DNA of 64,000 bases from Pseudotabrizicola algicola (GCF_010915705.1 NZ_JAAIKE010000002.1:620001-684000), one strand, 5' to 3'; shown: positions 25,724 to 34,562, counted from the stretch's first letter. The notes: a model not told the origin generated them from the sequence alone. Numbers and translations are program-made.

Positions 25724-25759
25724 GCAAAGAAAAATGGCGCGCCCCCGCGGGGCGCGCCA
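25724..25759 (-). terminator. Rho-independent terminator of the BON-protein gene
   Basis: Eleven-bp stem TGGCGCGCCCC (25735-25745) / GGGGCGCGCCA (25749-25759). On the minus strand it is followed by a T-rich run (TTTTTCTTT complement at 25726-25734). It lies 25 bases after the BON gene stop. Confidence 0.85.
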
Positions 25760-25784
25760 ATACACTTTCAAACCGAGGCCCGCC

Positions 25785-26618
25785 TTAGGCCTGTGTCTTC
25801 CCTTGGCCCACTGAGCCTTTGGCGCTCGACCCGGAAGAAGACGTCATGTCATCCACCGAACCTGACAGGCTTTGCGATTTCACGCGCAGATTATTCTGCA
25901 CATGGGTCACGCCCGTAATGCGATCGACACAGTCTTCGGCGCGGCGCTTGCTCTGACGCGAGTCCACCTGTCCGGTAAGCGTCACCTCGCCACCAGACAC
26001 GCTGACCTCGATGTCCGAAGCATCGAGCCATGAATCGTCACTCAGATGGTCATTCACATCTTCGCGAATACGGTCATCGGACCGGGTGTAACCCTTGGGG
26101 CCTTTGCCCCGGTGATCGTTGTCGCGCCGACGCTGCGCATCATTGTCGCCAAACCAAGACGATATCTCGTCGCCAGCCTTTTCGAGAAAGCCGCGCTCTT
26201 CCGAATAGCCGCCCTGACGCTGATCGCCATAACCCGAACTTCGGCCTTGGCCGCCATAGCCACCACGGTCATAGGGTCCAAAAGAAGGCTGGCTGTATCC
26301 GTAAGGCCCGCTCGACCTCTGACCATAGCCGTAGCCGCCCTCATCGTGGGAAGACTGCGCGCTCTCGCGGCCGCGATACCCGCTGCCCGATCCTTCGTCC
26401 ATCATCCGGCTTTGGGCGTAGTCATCACCCTGCCGGCCGCCATATCCACCCTGACTGCGGTGGTCAGCCGGGCTGCGGTTGTCATATTCATGCGCCATGC
26501 CGTAGCCGCGGCCATAGCCCGCATCCTGATGTGACTCGCGGTCTCGTGCATATCTGTTTTCGTCTTGGGATGATCTGCCACCCTCGCGGTCAGCCTCAAA
26601 CTGTCTTGATCTAGCCAT
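25785..26618 (-). CDS. BON-domain stress protein with Gly/Tyr-rich low-complexity N-terminus
   Basis: A 277-residue protein. Residues ~1-150 are dominated by Gly, Tyr, Ser, Gln, Arg and Asp (repeats such as GGYGGQGRSSGYG). A SWFGDNDAQRRRD hinge follows, then one BON domain (about 188-252: IREDVNDHL ... VTLTGQVDSRQSKRRAED ... GVTHVQNNLRV), which usually binds lipid or envelope surfaces. No signal peptide is visible. The start at 26618 has GAGGAG nine bases upstream; a longer frame to 26825 lacks one. An EcfG-type promoter lies at 26678-26702. Family members with the SWFGD hinge are common in proteobacterial stress regulons. Confidence 0.88.
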   Translation of the reverse strand: MARSRQFEADREGGRSSQDENRYARDRESHQDAGYGRGYGMAHEYDNRSPADHRSQGGYGGRQGDDYAQSRMMDEGSGSGYRGRESAQSSHDEGGYGYGQRSSGPYGYSQPSFGPYDRGGYGGQGRSSGYGDQRQGGYSEERGFLEKAGDEISSWFGDNDAQRRRDNDHRGKGPKGYTRSDDRIREDVNDHLSDDSWLDASDIEVSVSGGEVTLTGQVDSRQSKRRAEDCVDRITGVTHVQNNLRVKSQSLSGSVDDMTSSSGSSAKGSVGQGKTQA

Positions 26619-26677
26619 GTTTGGCACTCCTCTCATGGTTTTTCGCGCACGGCGCAGTGCTGCCGTGCCCCCTGTCC

Positions 26678-26702
26678 AACCGGGGGATGAGGTAAATGTT
26701 CC
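26678..26702 (-). promoter_or_regulatory. EcfG-type promoter for the BON protein
   Basis: Minus-strand GGAAC (26702-26698), 17 bases, GTT (26680-26678; GGTT in context), 60 bases before the start at 26618. It is divergent to the next site. Confidence 0.72.
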
Positions 26703-26749
26703 TTGCTCGGCCTCCCCCCACGGTCGGCCAGAGCGCTCAGTCAGGCGGT

Positions 26750-26775
26750 GGAACATTGCAGCCGGTTGAGAAGTT
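26750..26775 (+). promoter_or_regulatory. EcfG-type promoter for the small membrane protein at 26813
   Basis: GGAAC (26750-26754), 18 bases, GTT (26773-26775), 37 bases before the ATG. Confidence 0.7.
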
Positions 26776-26812
26776 GAGAGCACTTTCCAACATAAAAACC
26801 GGAGAGATTTCC

Positions 26813-26989
26813 ATGTCAGAGACACTCATCGCCGTTGTCGTTTTCGGCATCCTCCTGGCCATCTGCCTTGTCGGGCTCGTCACTTCAAATCGTGCAAGCG
26901 AACGGAATAATGCCTCGCGCAGCCATCGCCCGCCAATGCAGCCAGCCTCGCAAAGCTTTTCGCCGCCGCTTCCGCCTCGCGGCGGCTGA
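26813..26989 (+). CDS. 58-residue single-pass membrane microprotein
   Basis: An N-terminal transmembrane helix (about 3-24, LIAVVVFGILLAICLVGLV) is followed by a short Arg/Ser/Pro-rich tail ending PPLPPRGG. The ATG at 26813 has GGAGAG about seven bases upstream and a well-placed EcfG-type promoter, so the gene is credible despite its size. No named family is recognised. It is divergent from the BON protein; the pair shares one 194-base promoter region. Confidence 0.75.
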   Translation: MSETLIAVVVFGILLAICLVGLVTSNRASERNNASRSHRPPMQPASQSFSPPLPPRGG

Positions 26990-26998
26990 ATGCAAAAG

Positions 26999-27022
26999 GG
27001 GAGACAACACCTTGTCTCCCCC
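26999..27022. terminator. Bidirectional terminator between 26989 and the glucose dehydrogenase gene
   Basis: Perfect ten-bp stem GGGGAGACAA (26999-27008) / TTGTCTCCCC (27013-27022) with a four-base loop. It is flanked by CAAAA upstream, giving a T-run for minus-strand transcripts. Confidence 0.8.
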
Positions 27023-27050
27023 GGTGCCGCGACGACAAGGCCGCTGTCGG

Positions 27051-29480
27051 CTAAGGCAACGCATAGGCGATAAAGTAGTCGCCAATCGGGGTTTCCATGA
27101 AGTTATGGCCGCCCGCATTGATGATCAGATATTGAACCCCGTCCACTTCGTACATCGCGGGGCCGGCCTGTCCGCCTGCGGGCAGGGCGTCTTGCCAAAG
27201 GACCTCGCCGGTTGCGATGTCCATCGCGCGGATCAGATCGTCGGTCGCCGCCGCAATGAAGATCAACCCGCTGGCAGTCACCACCGCCCCCGCATTGTTC
27301 GGGGTCCCGATGTCGAGAGGAAGCATCGACGGGATGCCGAACGGCCCGTTCTTGCGGGCGGTGCCGAAAGGCTTGTCCCAAAGCACCTCACGCGTGGCAA
27401 GATCAATCGCCATGATGCCGCCATAGGGCGGCTCTTTGCACAAAAGCCCCGTAAGGCCCACGCGCCAACCTGCGTTCACCTTGATGGCAAAGGGGGTGTC
27501 GGCTTGCGGGTTCAGCCCTTCGGGCGTGTCTTCGGCACCCGGCTCGTCAATCGGAACGGCGCCCCGGCGATCCGCCTCGTCACGGGGAATCAGCCTGTTG
27601 AAATTGGGGGCGTCATTGTAGTTGGCCACCATGATGCCCCGAACAGGATCAATTGCGACGCCGCCCCAATCTGATCCGCCGTTATAGCCGGGATATTGGA
27701 TCCAGTCCCGGTCCACCGAAGGAGGTGTATAAATGCCGTCATAATTCGCCCTGCGGAACTGGATGCGGCACCAGAGTTGGTCAAGCGGCGTCATACCCCA
27801 CATATGCCGCTCTTCGATATCGGGCTTCAGGGTGTTTGGAAAATCGACCACAAAGGGCTGGGTCGGTGACAGACGTTCAGGCTCTACCCCGCCCTGCGGG
27901 ACCGGGCGTTCCTCGACCTCGACCAGCAGTTCCCCCGTTTCGCGATTGAAGATGAAGAACATCCCCAGCTTGGTAGGCAAGATCAAAGCTGGAACAGGGC
28001 CGTCCGGCGTGGGAAAGTCGATGAGGCTGCCTTGCGATCCCAGATCATAATCCCAGACATCGTAATGGACTGTCTGATAATGCCATGCAACCTGTCCCGT
28101 TTCGACGTCGAGCGCGACCAGTGCAGTGGAATATTCGTTCTCGATCTCCGACCGCATTCCGCCCCAATAGTCCACCGACGGAACCCCGTGCGGCAGATAG
28201 ACGAGACCGAGCTCATTGTCGCCCGAGGCTATGGTCCACACATTTGGCGTTCCTCTGGTATAGGTTTCGCCTTCGGGGGGAAGCCCGGTCTCACCGGGGC
28301 GACCCATGTCCCATGCCCATGCCAGTTCACCGGTTTCGGCATCATACCCACGGATCACCCCCGAGGGAGCATCACGGCGCTGGCCGTCACGGACCTGAGA
28401 GTGAACGACGGCGATGTTGCGCACGATGGTGGGCGGTGATGTCGGGGCGTACCAACCCGGCACGGTGTGGCCGATCCCTTCTTCCAGGTCGACGGTGCCG
28501 CTGCTGCCAAAGCCTTGGCAAAGCGCGCCGGTGCGCGTGTCGACCGCGATCAGCCTTGCATCAAGCGTGTTCATGATCACCCGCTCGGCGCATGGCTCGT
28601 CTTCGGCAAGGGTGGGAGAGGCATAATAGGCCAGACCACGGCACGTGGCATTGTAGGGGATTGCCTCTTGCGGCACCTGCGGATCAAAGCGCCAGTTCTC
28701 GGCCCCCGTGCGAGGATCAAGCGAGATGATCTTGTTCATCGCCGAGCAGATCAGAACCTGATCGCCGATCTTGAGGGGCGTATTCTGGTTGGAATACCGC
28801 GCATCGCCTTCGGGCATGTCGCCCGTGCGGAACTCCCAGACCTTGCGCAGTCCCGCCACGTTTTCCGGTGTGATCTGACTGAGCGGCGAATACCGCGTGG
28901 CGTGATGAGTGCCTCCATAGGCCGGCCAATCCGCGCCGACCTCTGGCATCTGGAAAGTGACCGGCGCGGAAGGTGGTTCGGTCGGCAGTGCGTCAGGCTG
29001 GGGTGCAGGTTCCGTGCTGCTCTGTTCCTGTGCCCATGCTGGTTGCCCCGAGAAGGCCTGCGCGAACAACAAACCAACAAGCGCGATGAGAGGGAGTGTA
29101 GAACCGGCCCTGCGCGCACCAAGACGATGCAATGCCGGAATGGTCGCCAGCACCAGCACGAGAACCAGTGTGGGGGCGACCAGCCGAGGCACCTGCGCCC
29201 ACCAATTGAACCCGGCCTCCCAGAAGGCCCAGATGACTGTGCCAGCAAAGGTCAGGACATAGACCCAAACCGCAGCCATCGACCGATGGAACAGAGCATA
29301 AGCGGTTGCCAAAAGTCCGATCCCCGCCAAGGCGTAATACCAAGACCCGCCCAGGATGATGAGCCAGATGCCACCGCCAAAGATCGGCAACCCGAAGATC
29401 ACAAGCACGACCGCAAGCAGGTTGACAGCAATCGTGGCGGCACGACTCCGGCGCGGCGTGACAGGGTCAGAATAGGGCAT
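27051..29480 (-). CDS. gcd: Membrane-bound PQQ-dependent glucose dehydrogenase
   Basis: An 809-residue inner-membrane quinoprotein that oxidises periplasmic aldoses (glucose to gluconolactone) and passes electrons to ubiquinone. Residues ~15-145 hold about five membrane helices. The rest is an eight-bladed propeller with PQQ-enzyme motifs, for example WEFRTGDMPEG, GQVAWHYQTVHYDVWDYD and the C-terminal blade GQAGPAMYEVDGVQYLII. The start is at 29480 with CGGAG upstream; an upstream ATG at 29501 has no ribosome site. PQQ synthesis genes are not in the window. The EcfG-type promoter at 29516-29540 puts it in the stress set. Its product would feed the gluconate genes at 59-61 kb. Confidence 0.93.
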   Translation of the reverse strand: MPYSDPVTPRRSRAATIAVNLLAVVLVIFGLPIFGGGIWLIILGGSWYYALAGIGLLATAYALFHRSMAAVWVYVLTFAGTVIWAFWEAGFNWWAQVPRLVAPTLVLVLVLATIPALHRLGARRAGSTLPLIALVGLLFAQAFSGQPAWAQEQSSTEPAPQPDALPTEPPSAPVTFQMPEVGADWPAYGGTHHATRYSPLSQITPENVAGLRKVWEFRTGDMPEGDARYSNQNTPLKIGDQVLICSAMNKIISLDPRTGAENWRFDPQVPQEAIPYNATCRGLAYYASPTLAEDEPCAERVIMNTLDARLIAVDTRTGALCQGFGSSGTVDLEEGIGHTVPGWYAPTSPPTIVRNIAVVHSQVRDGQRRDAPSGVIRGYDAETGELAWAWDMGRPGETGLPPEGETYTRGTPNVWTIASGDNELGLVYLPHGVPSVDYWGGMRSEIENEYSTALVALDVETGQVAWHYQTVHYDVWDYDLGSQGSLIDFPTPDGPVPALILPTKLGMFFIFNRETGELLVEVEERPVPQGGVEPERLSPTQPFVVDFPNTLKPDIEERHMWGMTPLDQLWCRIQFRRANYDGIYTPPSVDRDWIQYPGYNGGSDWGGVAIDPVRGIMVANYNDAPNFNRLIPRDEADRRGAVPIDEPGAEDTPEGLNPQADTPFAIKVNAGWRVGLTGLLCKEPPYGGIMAIDLATREVLWDKPFGTARKNGPFGIPSMLPLDIGTPNNAGAVVTASGLIFIAAATDDLIRAMDIATGEVLWQDALPAGGQAGPAMYEVDGVQYLIINAGGHNFMETPIGDYFIAYALP

Positions 29481-29515
29481 AGGGGACTCCGCTTGGCACA
29501 TTTGTTGTCATAGCC

Positions 29516-29540
29516 AACAGCCAACACGGAAATTTGTTCC
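29516..29540 (-). promoter_or_regulatory. EcfG-type promoter for glucose dehydrogenase
   Basis: Minus-strand GGAAC (29540-29536), 17 bases, GTT (29518-29516), 36 bases before the start at 29480. Confidence 0.7.
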
Positions 29541-29570
29541 GCCTTTTCGGAACTTCCGGCGCAACGCACC

Positions 29571-29601
29571 CGTGACCCGGCCATCAAAGGGCCGGATCAC
29601 G
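29571..29601 (-). terminator. Stem-loop after the catalase gene
   Basis: Twelve-bp imperfect stem CGTGACCCGGCC (29571-29582) / GGCCGGATCACG (29590-29601) with one mismatch, 12 bases past the catalase stop. No strong T-run is present. Confidence 0.6.
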
Positions 29602-29612
29602 GGCCTTGCAGT

Positions 29613-31718
29613 TCAATGCGCCAGGGTTGCCTCGCGCGCCCAGAAGCGGAGGTCGACGCAAGCATCGAGAAAATCGGTGATGTCGTCCCCTGTCGTCAGT
29701 CCGAAATACCCGCCATCAAGCTTGTCGGTCAGCCCGCTGGCCGTGACGAGTTCCTTGGCCTGATCCAGCGCGATGAACTTGCAATGCGCATGGGCGTCGC
29801 GCAGGAAATCCTGCGCAGCGGGATTACGGGCGACCATCGCTGCCGTATCCGGCCCAAGCAGGACTGCAACCGCATCAAACAGAACCGAAGGGCCGCCCCC
29901 GATCTTTTCATCCGCGCGGTGCAGGGTGCCGCCACTGTCGATTACTCCCCCGATGGCTGGTGCCACGATCTTCATCTGCGCCCCTGCTGCCTTTATCGCT
30001 GCAGAAAGGCTCGACATCGCTGCGGCGTCCACACCGTCAGACACCATCACGCCCACTGTCCGCCCGGCAAAACTGATAGGGCCGTTCTTGAGGATGCTCA
30101 GCGCATCGGAGGGGGGGAGATCCGTGCGGGTCGGGCCAGATGTCGGGGCGGGGTCCGGCATTGATGGCAACCCGAGCCCCTGCGCCACCTCTGCCGCAAG
30201 GTCGGTGTCGATATGCATGAGATGGGCCACGATCCGCACCCGGATGTCTTCAACCTCACATTTCGAAAGTTCAAAGATCAGCGCGTCGCGGATATGGCCT
30301 TTTTCGATGCTGGTCTGGCTGATGTAGAACTGCCGCGCCTGACTGTAATGGTCGGCAAAGCTCTCGGGCCGCAAACGGCGCTTCTCGCCCTCATTCCTGA
30401 CCGAATAGCTGACATAACCTTCCAGCGGATGCGCGCGTGGACCTTGACCCCAGCTGTTGGGTTCATAATTGACCCGCCCCTTGCGATTGCTGGTCTGCAT
30501 ATGCCCATCTTGCTGGTAGTTGCTGACAGGGCAGCCGCGCGGCGCATTAATGGGCAACTTGGTAAAGTTGGGGCTGCCAAGGCGCTTCAACTGTGTGTCG
30601 AGATAGGAAAAGTTGCGCCCCTGCAGCAACGGATCATCGGTGAAGTCGATGCCCGGAACAACATTCTGGGTGCAGAAAGCGACCTGTTCTGTTTCGGCAA
30701 AGAAATTGTCGACCAGACGGTTCAAGGTGAGCGTGCCAATCACCTCGGCCGGGCACTCCTCCTCCGGAATGATCTTGGTGGGATCAAGCACGTCGAAGTC
30801 GAAGCGGTCGGCAAAGGCTTGATCGAACATCTGCACAGCCAGATCCCACCGGGGAAGGTCGCCTGTCTCGATGGCCTCCCACAGATCGCGGCGGTGACGA
30901 TCCGGATCGGCGCCGTTGATTTTCACGGCCTCATCCCACAAGACAGATTGCAGGCCCTGCCGGGGCTTCCAGTGAAACTTTACAAAGGTGGACTCGCCCG
31001 CCGCGTTCACGAACCGGAAAGTGTGCACGCCGAACCCTTCCATCGTGCGGAAAGACTTCGGAATGGTGCGATCCGACATCTGCCACATGACCATGTGCAT
31101 GGATTCGGGGGTGAGTGAGATGAAATCCCAGAAGTTGTCATGCGCCGACTGCGCTTGCGGAAAGCCGCGGTCGGGGGCCGGTTTGACCGCATGCACCAGA
31201 TCGGGAAATTTGATGGCGTCCTGAATGAAAAACACCGGAATGTTGTTGCCGACCAGATCCCAGTTGCCTTCGTCGGTATAGAATTTCACCGCAAAGCCGC
31301 GCACATCCCGCGCAAGGTCCATAGACCCTTTTGATCCGGCAACCGTGGAAAAGCGGACAAAGGTCTCGGTGATCTTGCCTTTGCTCTGAAAGGGCGCGGC
31401 GCGCGTGATTTCAGGGATCGCACGGGTGCACTCAAAAATGCCATGCAGGCCAAAGCCCCGCGCATGAACCACGCGTTCCGGAATGCGTTCATGGTCGAAG
31501 TGGAATATCTTCTCGCGCAACACGAAGTCTTCCAACAGCGTCGGCCCGGGTGCCCCTGTCCGCAGCGAGTTCTGGTTGTCGGCAATCACGACGCCCTGCG
31601 CGGTGGTAAGGCGATCTCCGCCTTCGCCGGCATGCTGGTGAAACTCGCCGCCTGCACCGTAATCTGACACCAGATCGTTGAACTCGCCGCCACGCTGCTT
31701 GGCTTGGTCTTTCGTCAT
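29613..31718 (-). CDS. katE: Large-subunit monofunctional catalase (HPII type)
   Basis: A 701-residue heme catalase that disproportionates hydrogen peroxide. The catalytic His lies in [11 protein letters not shown], the distal Asn in [18 protein letters not shown], and the heme-ligand Tyr in the RNFSYLDTQ block. The last ~150 residues are the DJ-1/PfpI-like domain found only in large catalases ([18 protein letters not shown] onward). The ATG at 31718 has AAGGAGAG upstream. Its EcfG-type promoter (31829-31853) is divergent to that of the glycosyltransferase-like gene. KatE-type catalases are typical general-stress genes. Confidence 0.96.
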   Translation of the reverse strand: MTKDQAKQRGGEFNDLVSDYGAGGEFHQHAGEGGDRLTTAQGVVIADNQNSLRTGAPGPTLLEDFVLREKIFHFDHERIPERVVHARGFGLHGIFECTRAIPEITRAAPFQSKGKITETFVRFSTVAGSKGSMDLARDVRGFAVKFYTDEGNWDLVGNNIPVFFIQDAIKFPDLVHAVKPAPDRGFPQAQSAHDNFWDFISLTPESMHMVMWQMSDRTIPKSFRTMEGFGVHTFRFVNAAGESTFVKFHWKPRQGLQSVLWDEAVKINGADPDRHRRDLWEAIETGDLPRWDLAVQMFDQAFADRFDFDVLDPTKIIPEEECPAEVIGTLTLNRLVDNFFAETEQVAFCTQNVVPGIDFTDDPLLQGRNFSYLDTQLKRLGSPNFTKLPINAPRGCPVSNYQQDGHMQTSNRKGRVNYEPNSWGQGPRAHPLEGYVSYSVRNEGEKRRLRPESFADHYSQARQFYISQTSIEKGHIRDALIFELSKCEVEDIRVRIVAHLMHIDTDLAAEVAQGLGLPSMPDPAPTSGPTRTDLPPSDALSILKNGPISFAGRTVGVMVSDGVDAAAMSSLSAAIKAAGAQMKIVAPAIGGVIDSGGTLHRADEKIGGGPSVLFDAVAVLLGPDTAAMVARNPAAQDFLRDAHAHCKFIALDQAKELVTASGLTDKLDGGYFGLTTGDDITDFLDACVDLRFWAREATLAH

Positions 31719-31828
31719 GGGAACGTCTCTCCTTGGTCGGACGATGGAACGCCCTCAGGTGTTGCAAGGCAAATGCGCTGCATCCCGTCCGGTCCGGTCG
31801 TCGAACCGCGGGACAGCCCGGCCAGATC

Positions 31829-31853
31829 AACCGCAGAATCCGGCGAATGTTCC
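31829..31853 (-). promoter_or_regulatory. EcfG-type promoter for catalase
   Basis: Minus-strand GGAAC (31853-31849), 17 bases, GTT (31831-31829; GGTT in context), about 110 bases before the ATG at 31718. Confidence 0.68.
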
Positions 31854-31900
31854 GCAGATGCCGCAGCAGATGGAAACTTCGGGAAATCTCGACGACCCGC

Positions 31901-31925
31901 GGAACAATCACGCGCTTCACAGGTT
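31901..31925 (+). promoter_or_regulatory. EcfG-type promoter for the glycosyltransferase-like gene
   Basis: GGAAC (31901-31905), 17 bases, GTT (31923-31925; GGTT), 48 bases before the ATG at 31974. Confidence 0.7.
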
Positions 31926-31973
31926 CAACGCGCCATGCCGGAAGATGCCGCGCATAAAGAGGAGCGGTTTTTC

Positions 31974-33080
31974 ATGAACAAGGCCATGCGCGAAAGCCGC
32001 ACCGTTGTGACTGCGCTTGGACCAGACACCGCGTTGGACGTTGCCGTGGTTATCCCGCTCCAAGCGGATAACCGCCCGATAAAACCTTGCCTCGATGCTC
32101 TTGCCGTTGCCATCGCAAAGGCGCGACCGTTTTCAGTCGGCTTGGTGCTGTCAGCACCGAACGGGCAGGACCCTGCGACTGCGCAGGTCATGCATTGGGC
32201 GAAACGGCACCCCGATTTGTCGCTCCGACTGGTTTACGGCAACCAGTTAACCCAAGAGGGTGGGTTTGCGCTCGACCATGCGGCCTCGCTTGTGAAGCAA
32301 AACGGCATCTTGATGACCACGAACACCGCTTGTCGGGTGCGACCGGGCTGGATCAGCCGGAACCTTCAGGAACTGGCCCGGGCCGATCTGCTTTGTGGAA
32401 CGCTTGTGCCTGATCCCGATACAGAACAGGCCCTGACCGCGGAGTTGATGCGACTGCGCCGGATCGAAAGCGCCTATATGTCCGTTTCCGTCAGGCTGGC
32501 GGATTTGCTTGACCCCCGCCCGCATGACCCGGACCCGCCCCATATGTCCTCCTCAAGCGCGAGTCTCGCGTTCTCCCGGCGGGTGTACGAAATGCTGGGC
32601 GGCGGCTTCGCCCGATTGGCGGAACACGAGGTGCAAGGCCTTGCCGCCCTTGCCCACCGCCACGATTTGCGTGTTCGCCACTCTGGCACGGTGGTTGTGG
32701 ATACCACTTTTCCCGAGGGGGCCGTTACCGACGAGGTGCTGGCAGATATGTGGCTCGAGCCTGCCGACAAGTTCGTGCGGCGCTATCAGTTGCGGGGCCG
32801 GTTGCGGGCAATGTGGCCCGACGTGGCTGCGATCTCTGCCCTGCTCGGCGATGCTCTGGGGCCGTCCGATGAGCGGGCCATCCTGCATCCCACATTGCCA
32901 CCCACGTTCGGCCTCTTCTGGGAAAGGGTGGAGACAAAGGCCACGGCCCTTGCCCGCGATAAGATGAGTCTCGACGATTGCGAAAGGGAACTGCCACGTC
33001 TGCGCGATTTGTTCACCGCCTTTTCCTGTCTGGGCCTGATGATGCCCGAGCCTTCGCAGTTTGGGCAGCGGGTTCATTAA
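31974..33080 (+). CDS. GT2-like glycosyltransferase-fold protein lacking the DxD motif
   Basis: A 368-residue soluble protein. The first ~200 residues follow the GT-A nucleotide-sugar fold: DVAVVIPLQADNRP start, GFALDHAASLV, and ILMTTNTACRVRPGWISRNL where active GT2 enzymes have TDADTxVPPDWL. Both metal-binding Asp are thus replaced (Asn and Ala), so catalysis is doubtful. A C-terminal helical part follows. The start at 31974 has AAGAGGAG upstream; a longer frame to 31704 would run over the promoter. It is divergent from catalase and under its own EcfG-type promoter. The function is not known. Confidence 0.7.
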   Translation: MNKAMRESRTVVTALGPDTALDVAVVIPLQADNRPIKPCLDALAVAIAKARPFSVGLVLSAPNGQDPATAQVMHWAKRHPDLSLRLVYGNQLTQEGGFALDHAASLVKQNGILMTTNTACRVRPGWISRNLQELARADLLCGTLVPDPDTEQALTAELMRLRRIESAYMSVSVRLADLLDPRPHDPDPPHMSSSSASLAFSRRVYEMLGGGFARLAEHEVQGLAALAHRHDLRVRHSGTVVVDTTFPEGAVTDEVLADMWLEPADKFVRRYQLRGRLRAMWPDVAAISALLGDALGPSDERAILHPTLPPTFGLFWERVETKATALARDKMSLDDCERELPRLRDLFTAFSCLGLMMPEPSQFGQRVH

Positions 33081-33171
33081 TGCCCAACGGAACCCGCTGG
33101 ATGCCCGCCCGTTATCGGTTATGCGGCCCCTTGATCGTGGGCTGCGCTCCCTTATCCGGAACGAGCCGCTG

Positions 33172-33642
33172 ATGGACCATGGAAACGCCCCCACCCCCGC
33201 CGAGAATCGCGCGATGAACGATGCCATCGAGCGCGCCTTGTCCGCCCGTCATCAAAGCGGGAAGGCAGGGATCGCCGCCAGTATCCTGTGCGAGGGGCAA
33301 AGCATCGCAACCGCCGAGAATGAAGTGCAACTGCACTCCGATCCGACCCAACATGCCGAAATGGTCGCGATCACGCGGGCAGCGGCGGCGTTGGGAACAA
33401 CCGATCTTTCAGGCTGTGTGATGATTTCAACGCTGCAACCCTGCGAGATGTGTCTTGCCGCGATGCGCTTTGCAGGGATCACGCGGGTGATCTTTGCAGC
33501 CACCCAAGAGCGCGTGGCAGGGAAATACTTCGTGTTCCCGCACCTGAACCTTCGCGATTTTCAAAAGGGCGGCGATTTTGTCGCCATAGGCGGCGTGGGC
33601 GAGGACAGGGTTCTGTACCTCTACGCCACCGGAAAGGAATGA
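33172..33642 (+). CDS. Cytidine/deoxycytidylate-family nucleoside deaminase
   Basis: A 156-residue zinc deaminase-fold protein. The zinc/catalytic motifs are QHAEMVAI (HAE) and LQPCEMCLAAM (PCxxC), and FAGITRVIFAA follows as in guanine/tRNA-adenosine deaminase relatives. The true substrate (guanine, cytosine or another base) cannot be told. The start is uncertain: ATG at 33172 is preferred by domain fit, with ATG at 33121 as an alternative; neither has a strong ribosome site. Its stop overlaps the VOC gene by four bases. Confidence 0.8.
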   Translation: MDHGNAPTPAENRAMNDAIERALSARHQSGKAGIAASILCEGQSIATAENEVQLHSDPTQHAEMVAITRAAAALGTTDLSGCVMISTLQPCEMCLAAMRFAGITRVIFAATQERVAGKYFVFPHLNLRDFQKGGDFVAIGGVGEDRVLYLYATGKE

Positions 33643-34067
33643 AAATGCTAACGCCACCAGTCGATGCCATACTCGAAACAGCCCTTTATGTGGATGATCT
33701 GGACAGGGCCGGCGCATTTTATGAGCAGGTCATGGGTCTGCCTGTCTTGCACGCCGAAGATCGCATGCGTGCCTACTCCGTAAATGGGCGAAGCGTTTTG
33801 CTGTTGTTCCTGCGCGGCGGGACAACAGAGCCGGTTCAGACCAAAAGCGGCCTGATCCCCGCGCATGATGCGCAAGGGCAGATCCACATCGCCTTTGCGA
33901 TCAGCCCCGCGCAGCTCGAAGCTTGGCGCGCCCATCTGGTCAAAAATGCTGTGCCGATCGAAGGCACGTCAGATTGGCAGCGCGGCGGGCATAGCCTGTA
34001 TTTCCGCGACCCCGACGGCAACATGCTCGAGGTCGCCACCACACCCGGATTATGGGAAGGGTTCTAA
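33639..34067 (+). CDS. VOC-superfamily (glyoxalase/dioxygenase-like) protein
   Basis: A 142-residue protein with two beta-alpha-beta-beta-beta modules: ILETALYVDDLDRAGAFYEQV at the N-terminus and the closing DPDGNMLEVATTPG, where the Glu is a usual metal ligand. His in GQIHIAF and HSLYF are other possible ligands. Relatives include glyoxalase I and fosfomycin-resistance enzymes; the substrate is unknown. The ATG at 33639 has GGAAAGGA upstream and overlaps the deaminase stop. It is probably co-transcribed with the DUF3008 gene three bases downstream. Confidence 0.87.
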   Translation: MKMLTPPVDAILETALYVDDLDRAGAFYEQVMGLPVLHAEDRMRAYSVNGRSVLLLFLRGGTTEPVQTKSGLIPAHDAQGQIHIAFAISPAQLEAWRAHLVKNAVPIEGTSDWQRGGHSLYFRDPDGNMLEVATTPGLWEGF

Positions 34068-34070
34068 GCC

Positions 34071-34256
34071 ATGCCAGCAAAATCAAAAGCACAGCAAAAA
34101 GCTGCGGGTGCCGCCTTGGCGGCCAAGCGGGGCGATGCGGACAAAAACGATTTGAAAGGTGCCTCGCAAAGCATGTTCGAGGGGATGACGGAAAGTGAAC
34201 TCGAGGATCTGGCGAAAACGCCGCGAAAAGGTCTTCCCAAGAAGAAAGATGGTTAG
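34071..34256 (+). CDS. DUF3008 family small basic protein
   Basis: A 61-residue Lys/Ala-rich protein starting MPAKSKAQQKAAGAALAAKR, the hallmark of DUF3008, and ending in a KKKDG tail. The segment SQSMFEGMTESELEDLAKT (about 37-55) is a conserved helix. The function is unknown; family members are common in alphaproteobacteria and often stress-associated. It lies three bases after the VOC gene, so probably in one operon. Confidence 0.85.
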   Translation: MPAKSKAQQKAAGAALAAKRGDADKNDLKGASQSMFEGMTESELEDLAKTPRKGLPKKKDG

Positions 34257-34292
34257 GCAGTCGACCTTTGATCGCCGCCCAACCGCAGCGCC

Positions 34293-34478
34293 TTACTGTG
34301 TCGCCTGCACCGGAGGGACGACCTCACCCGGAGGTGGCGTGATCGGGTCATAGGCCGGAATTGTGTCTGGGTCTTGCATCGGATCGGGAAACGTATCCGG
34401 GTCCGGCTCATGACGCGGCGTGGTGGGCTCTGGCAGATCAGGCTGCGGTGCAGGTGGTTTCGGGGCGTTCGGGTGCAT
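34293..34478 (-). CDS. Proline-rich 61-residue hypothetical protein
   Basis: A disordered Pro/Asp-rich protein (MHPNAPKPPAPQPDLPEP onward) with DPDTFPDP/DPDTIPAYDP repeats and no domain. The start at 34478 is supported by AAGGA nine bases upstream; the frame opens further upstream but without a ribosome site. A variant EcfG-like site (GGAAC then ATT) lies about 60-85 bases upstream, divergent to the ecfG promoter. Similar Pro-rich microproteins occur in alphaproteobacterial stress clusters; I cannot name the family. Confidence 0.55.
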   Translation of the reverse strand: MHPNAPKPPAPQPDLPEPTTPRHEPDPDTFPDPMQDPDTIPAYDPITPPPGEVVPPVQATQ

Positions 34479-34537
34479 GGGGATGGTCCTTTCTCGCTGG
34501 TCTGGCACGCGATGCGCACCTGCGGGTTCCTGTCATC

Positions 34538-34562
34538 AATGCGCCAGCGCGCAGTATGTTCC
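34538..34562 (-). promoter_or_regulatory. Variant EcfG-like promoter for the Pro-rich protein
   Basis: Minus-strand GGAAC (34562-34558), 17 bases, ATT in place of GTT (34540-34538). One mismatch to the pattern used by the other sites. Confidence 0.35.

Noticed and set aside
28467-29513. 348-codon plus-strand open frame opposite the glucose dehydrogenase N-terminus
   Set aside because: Membrane helices and quinoprotein motifs are on the minus strand, and the plus frame shows no domain.
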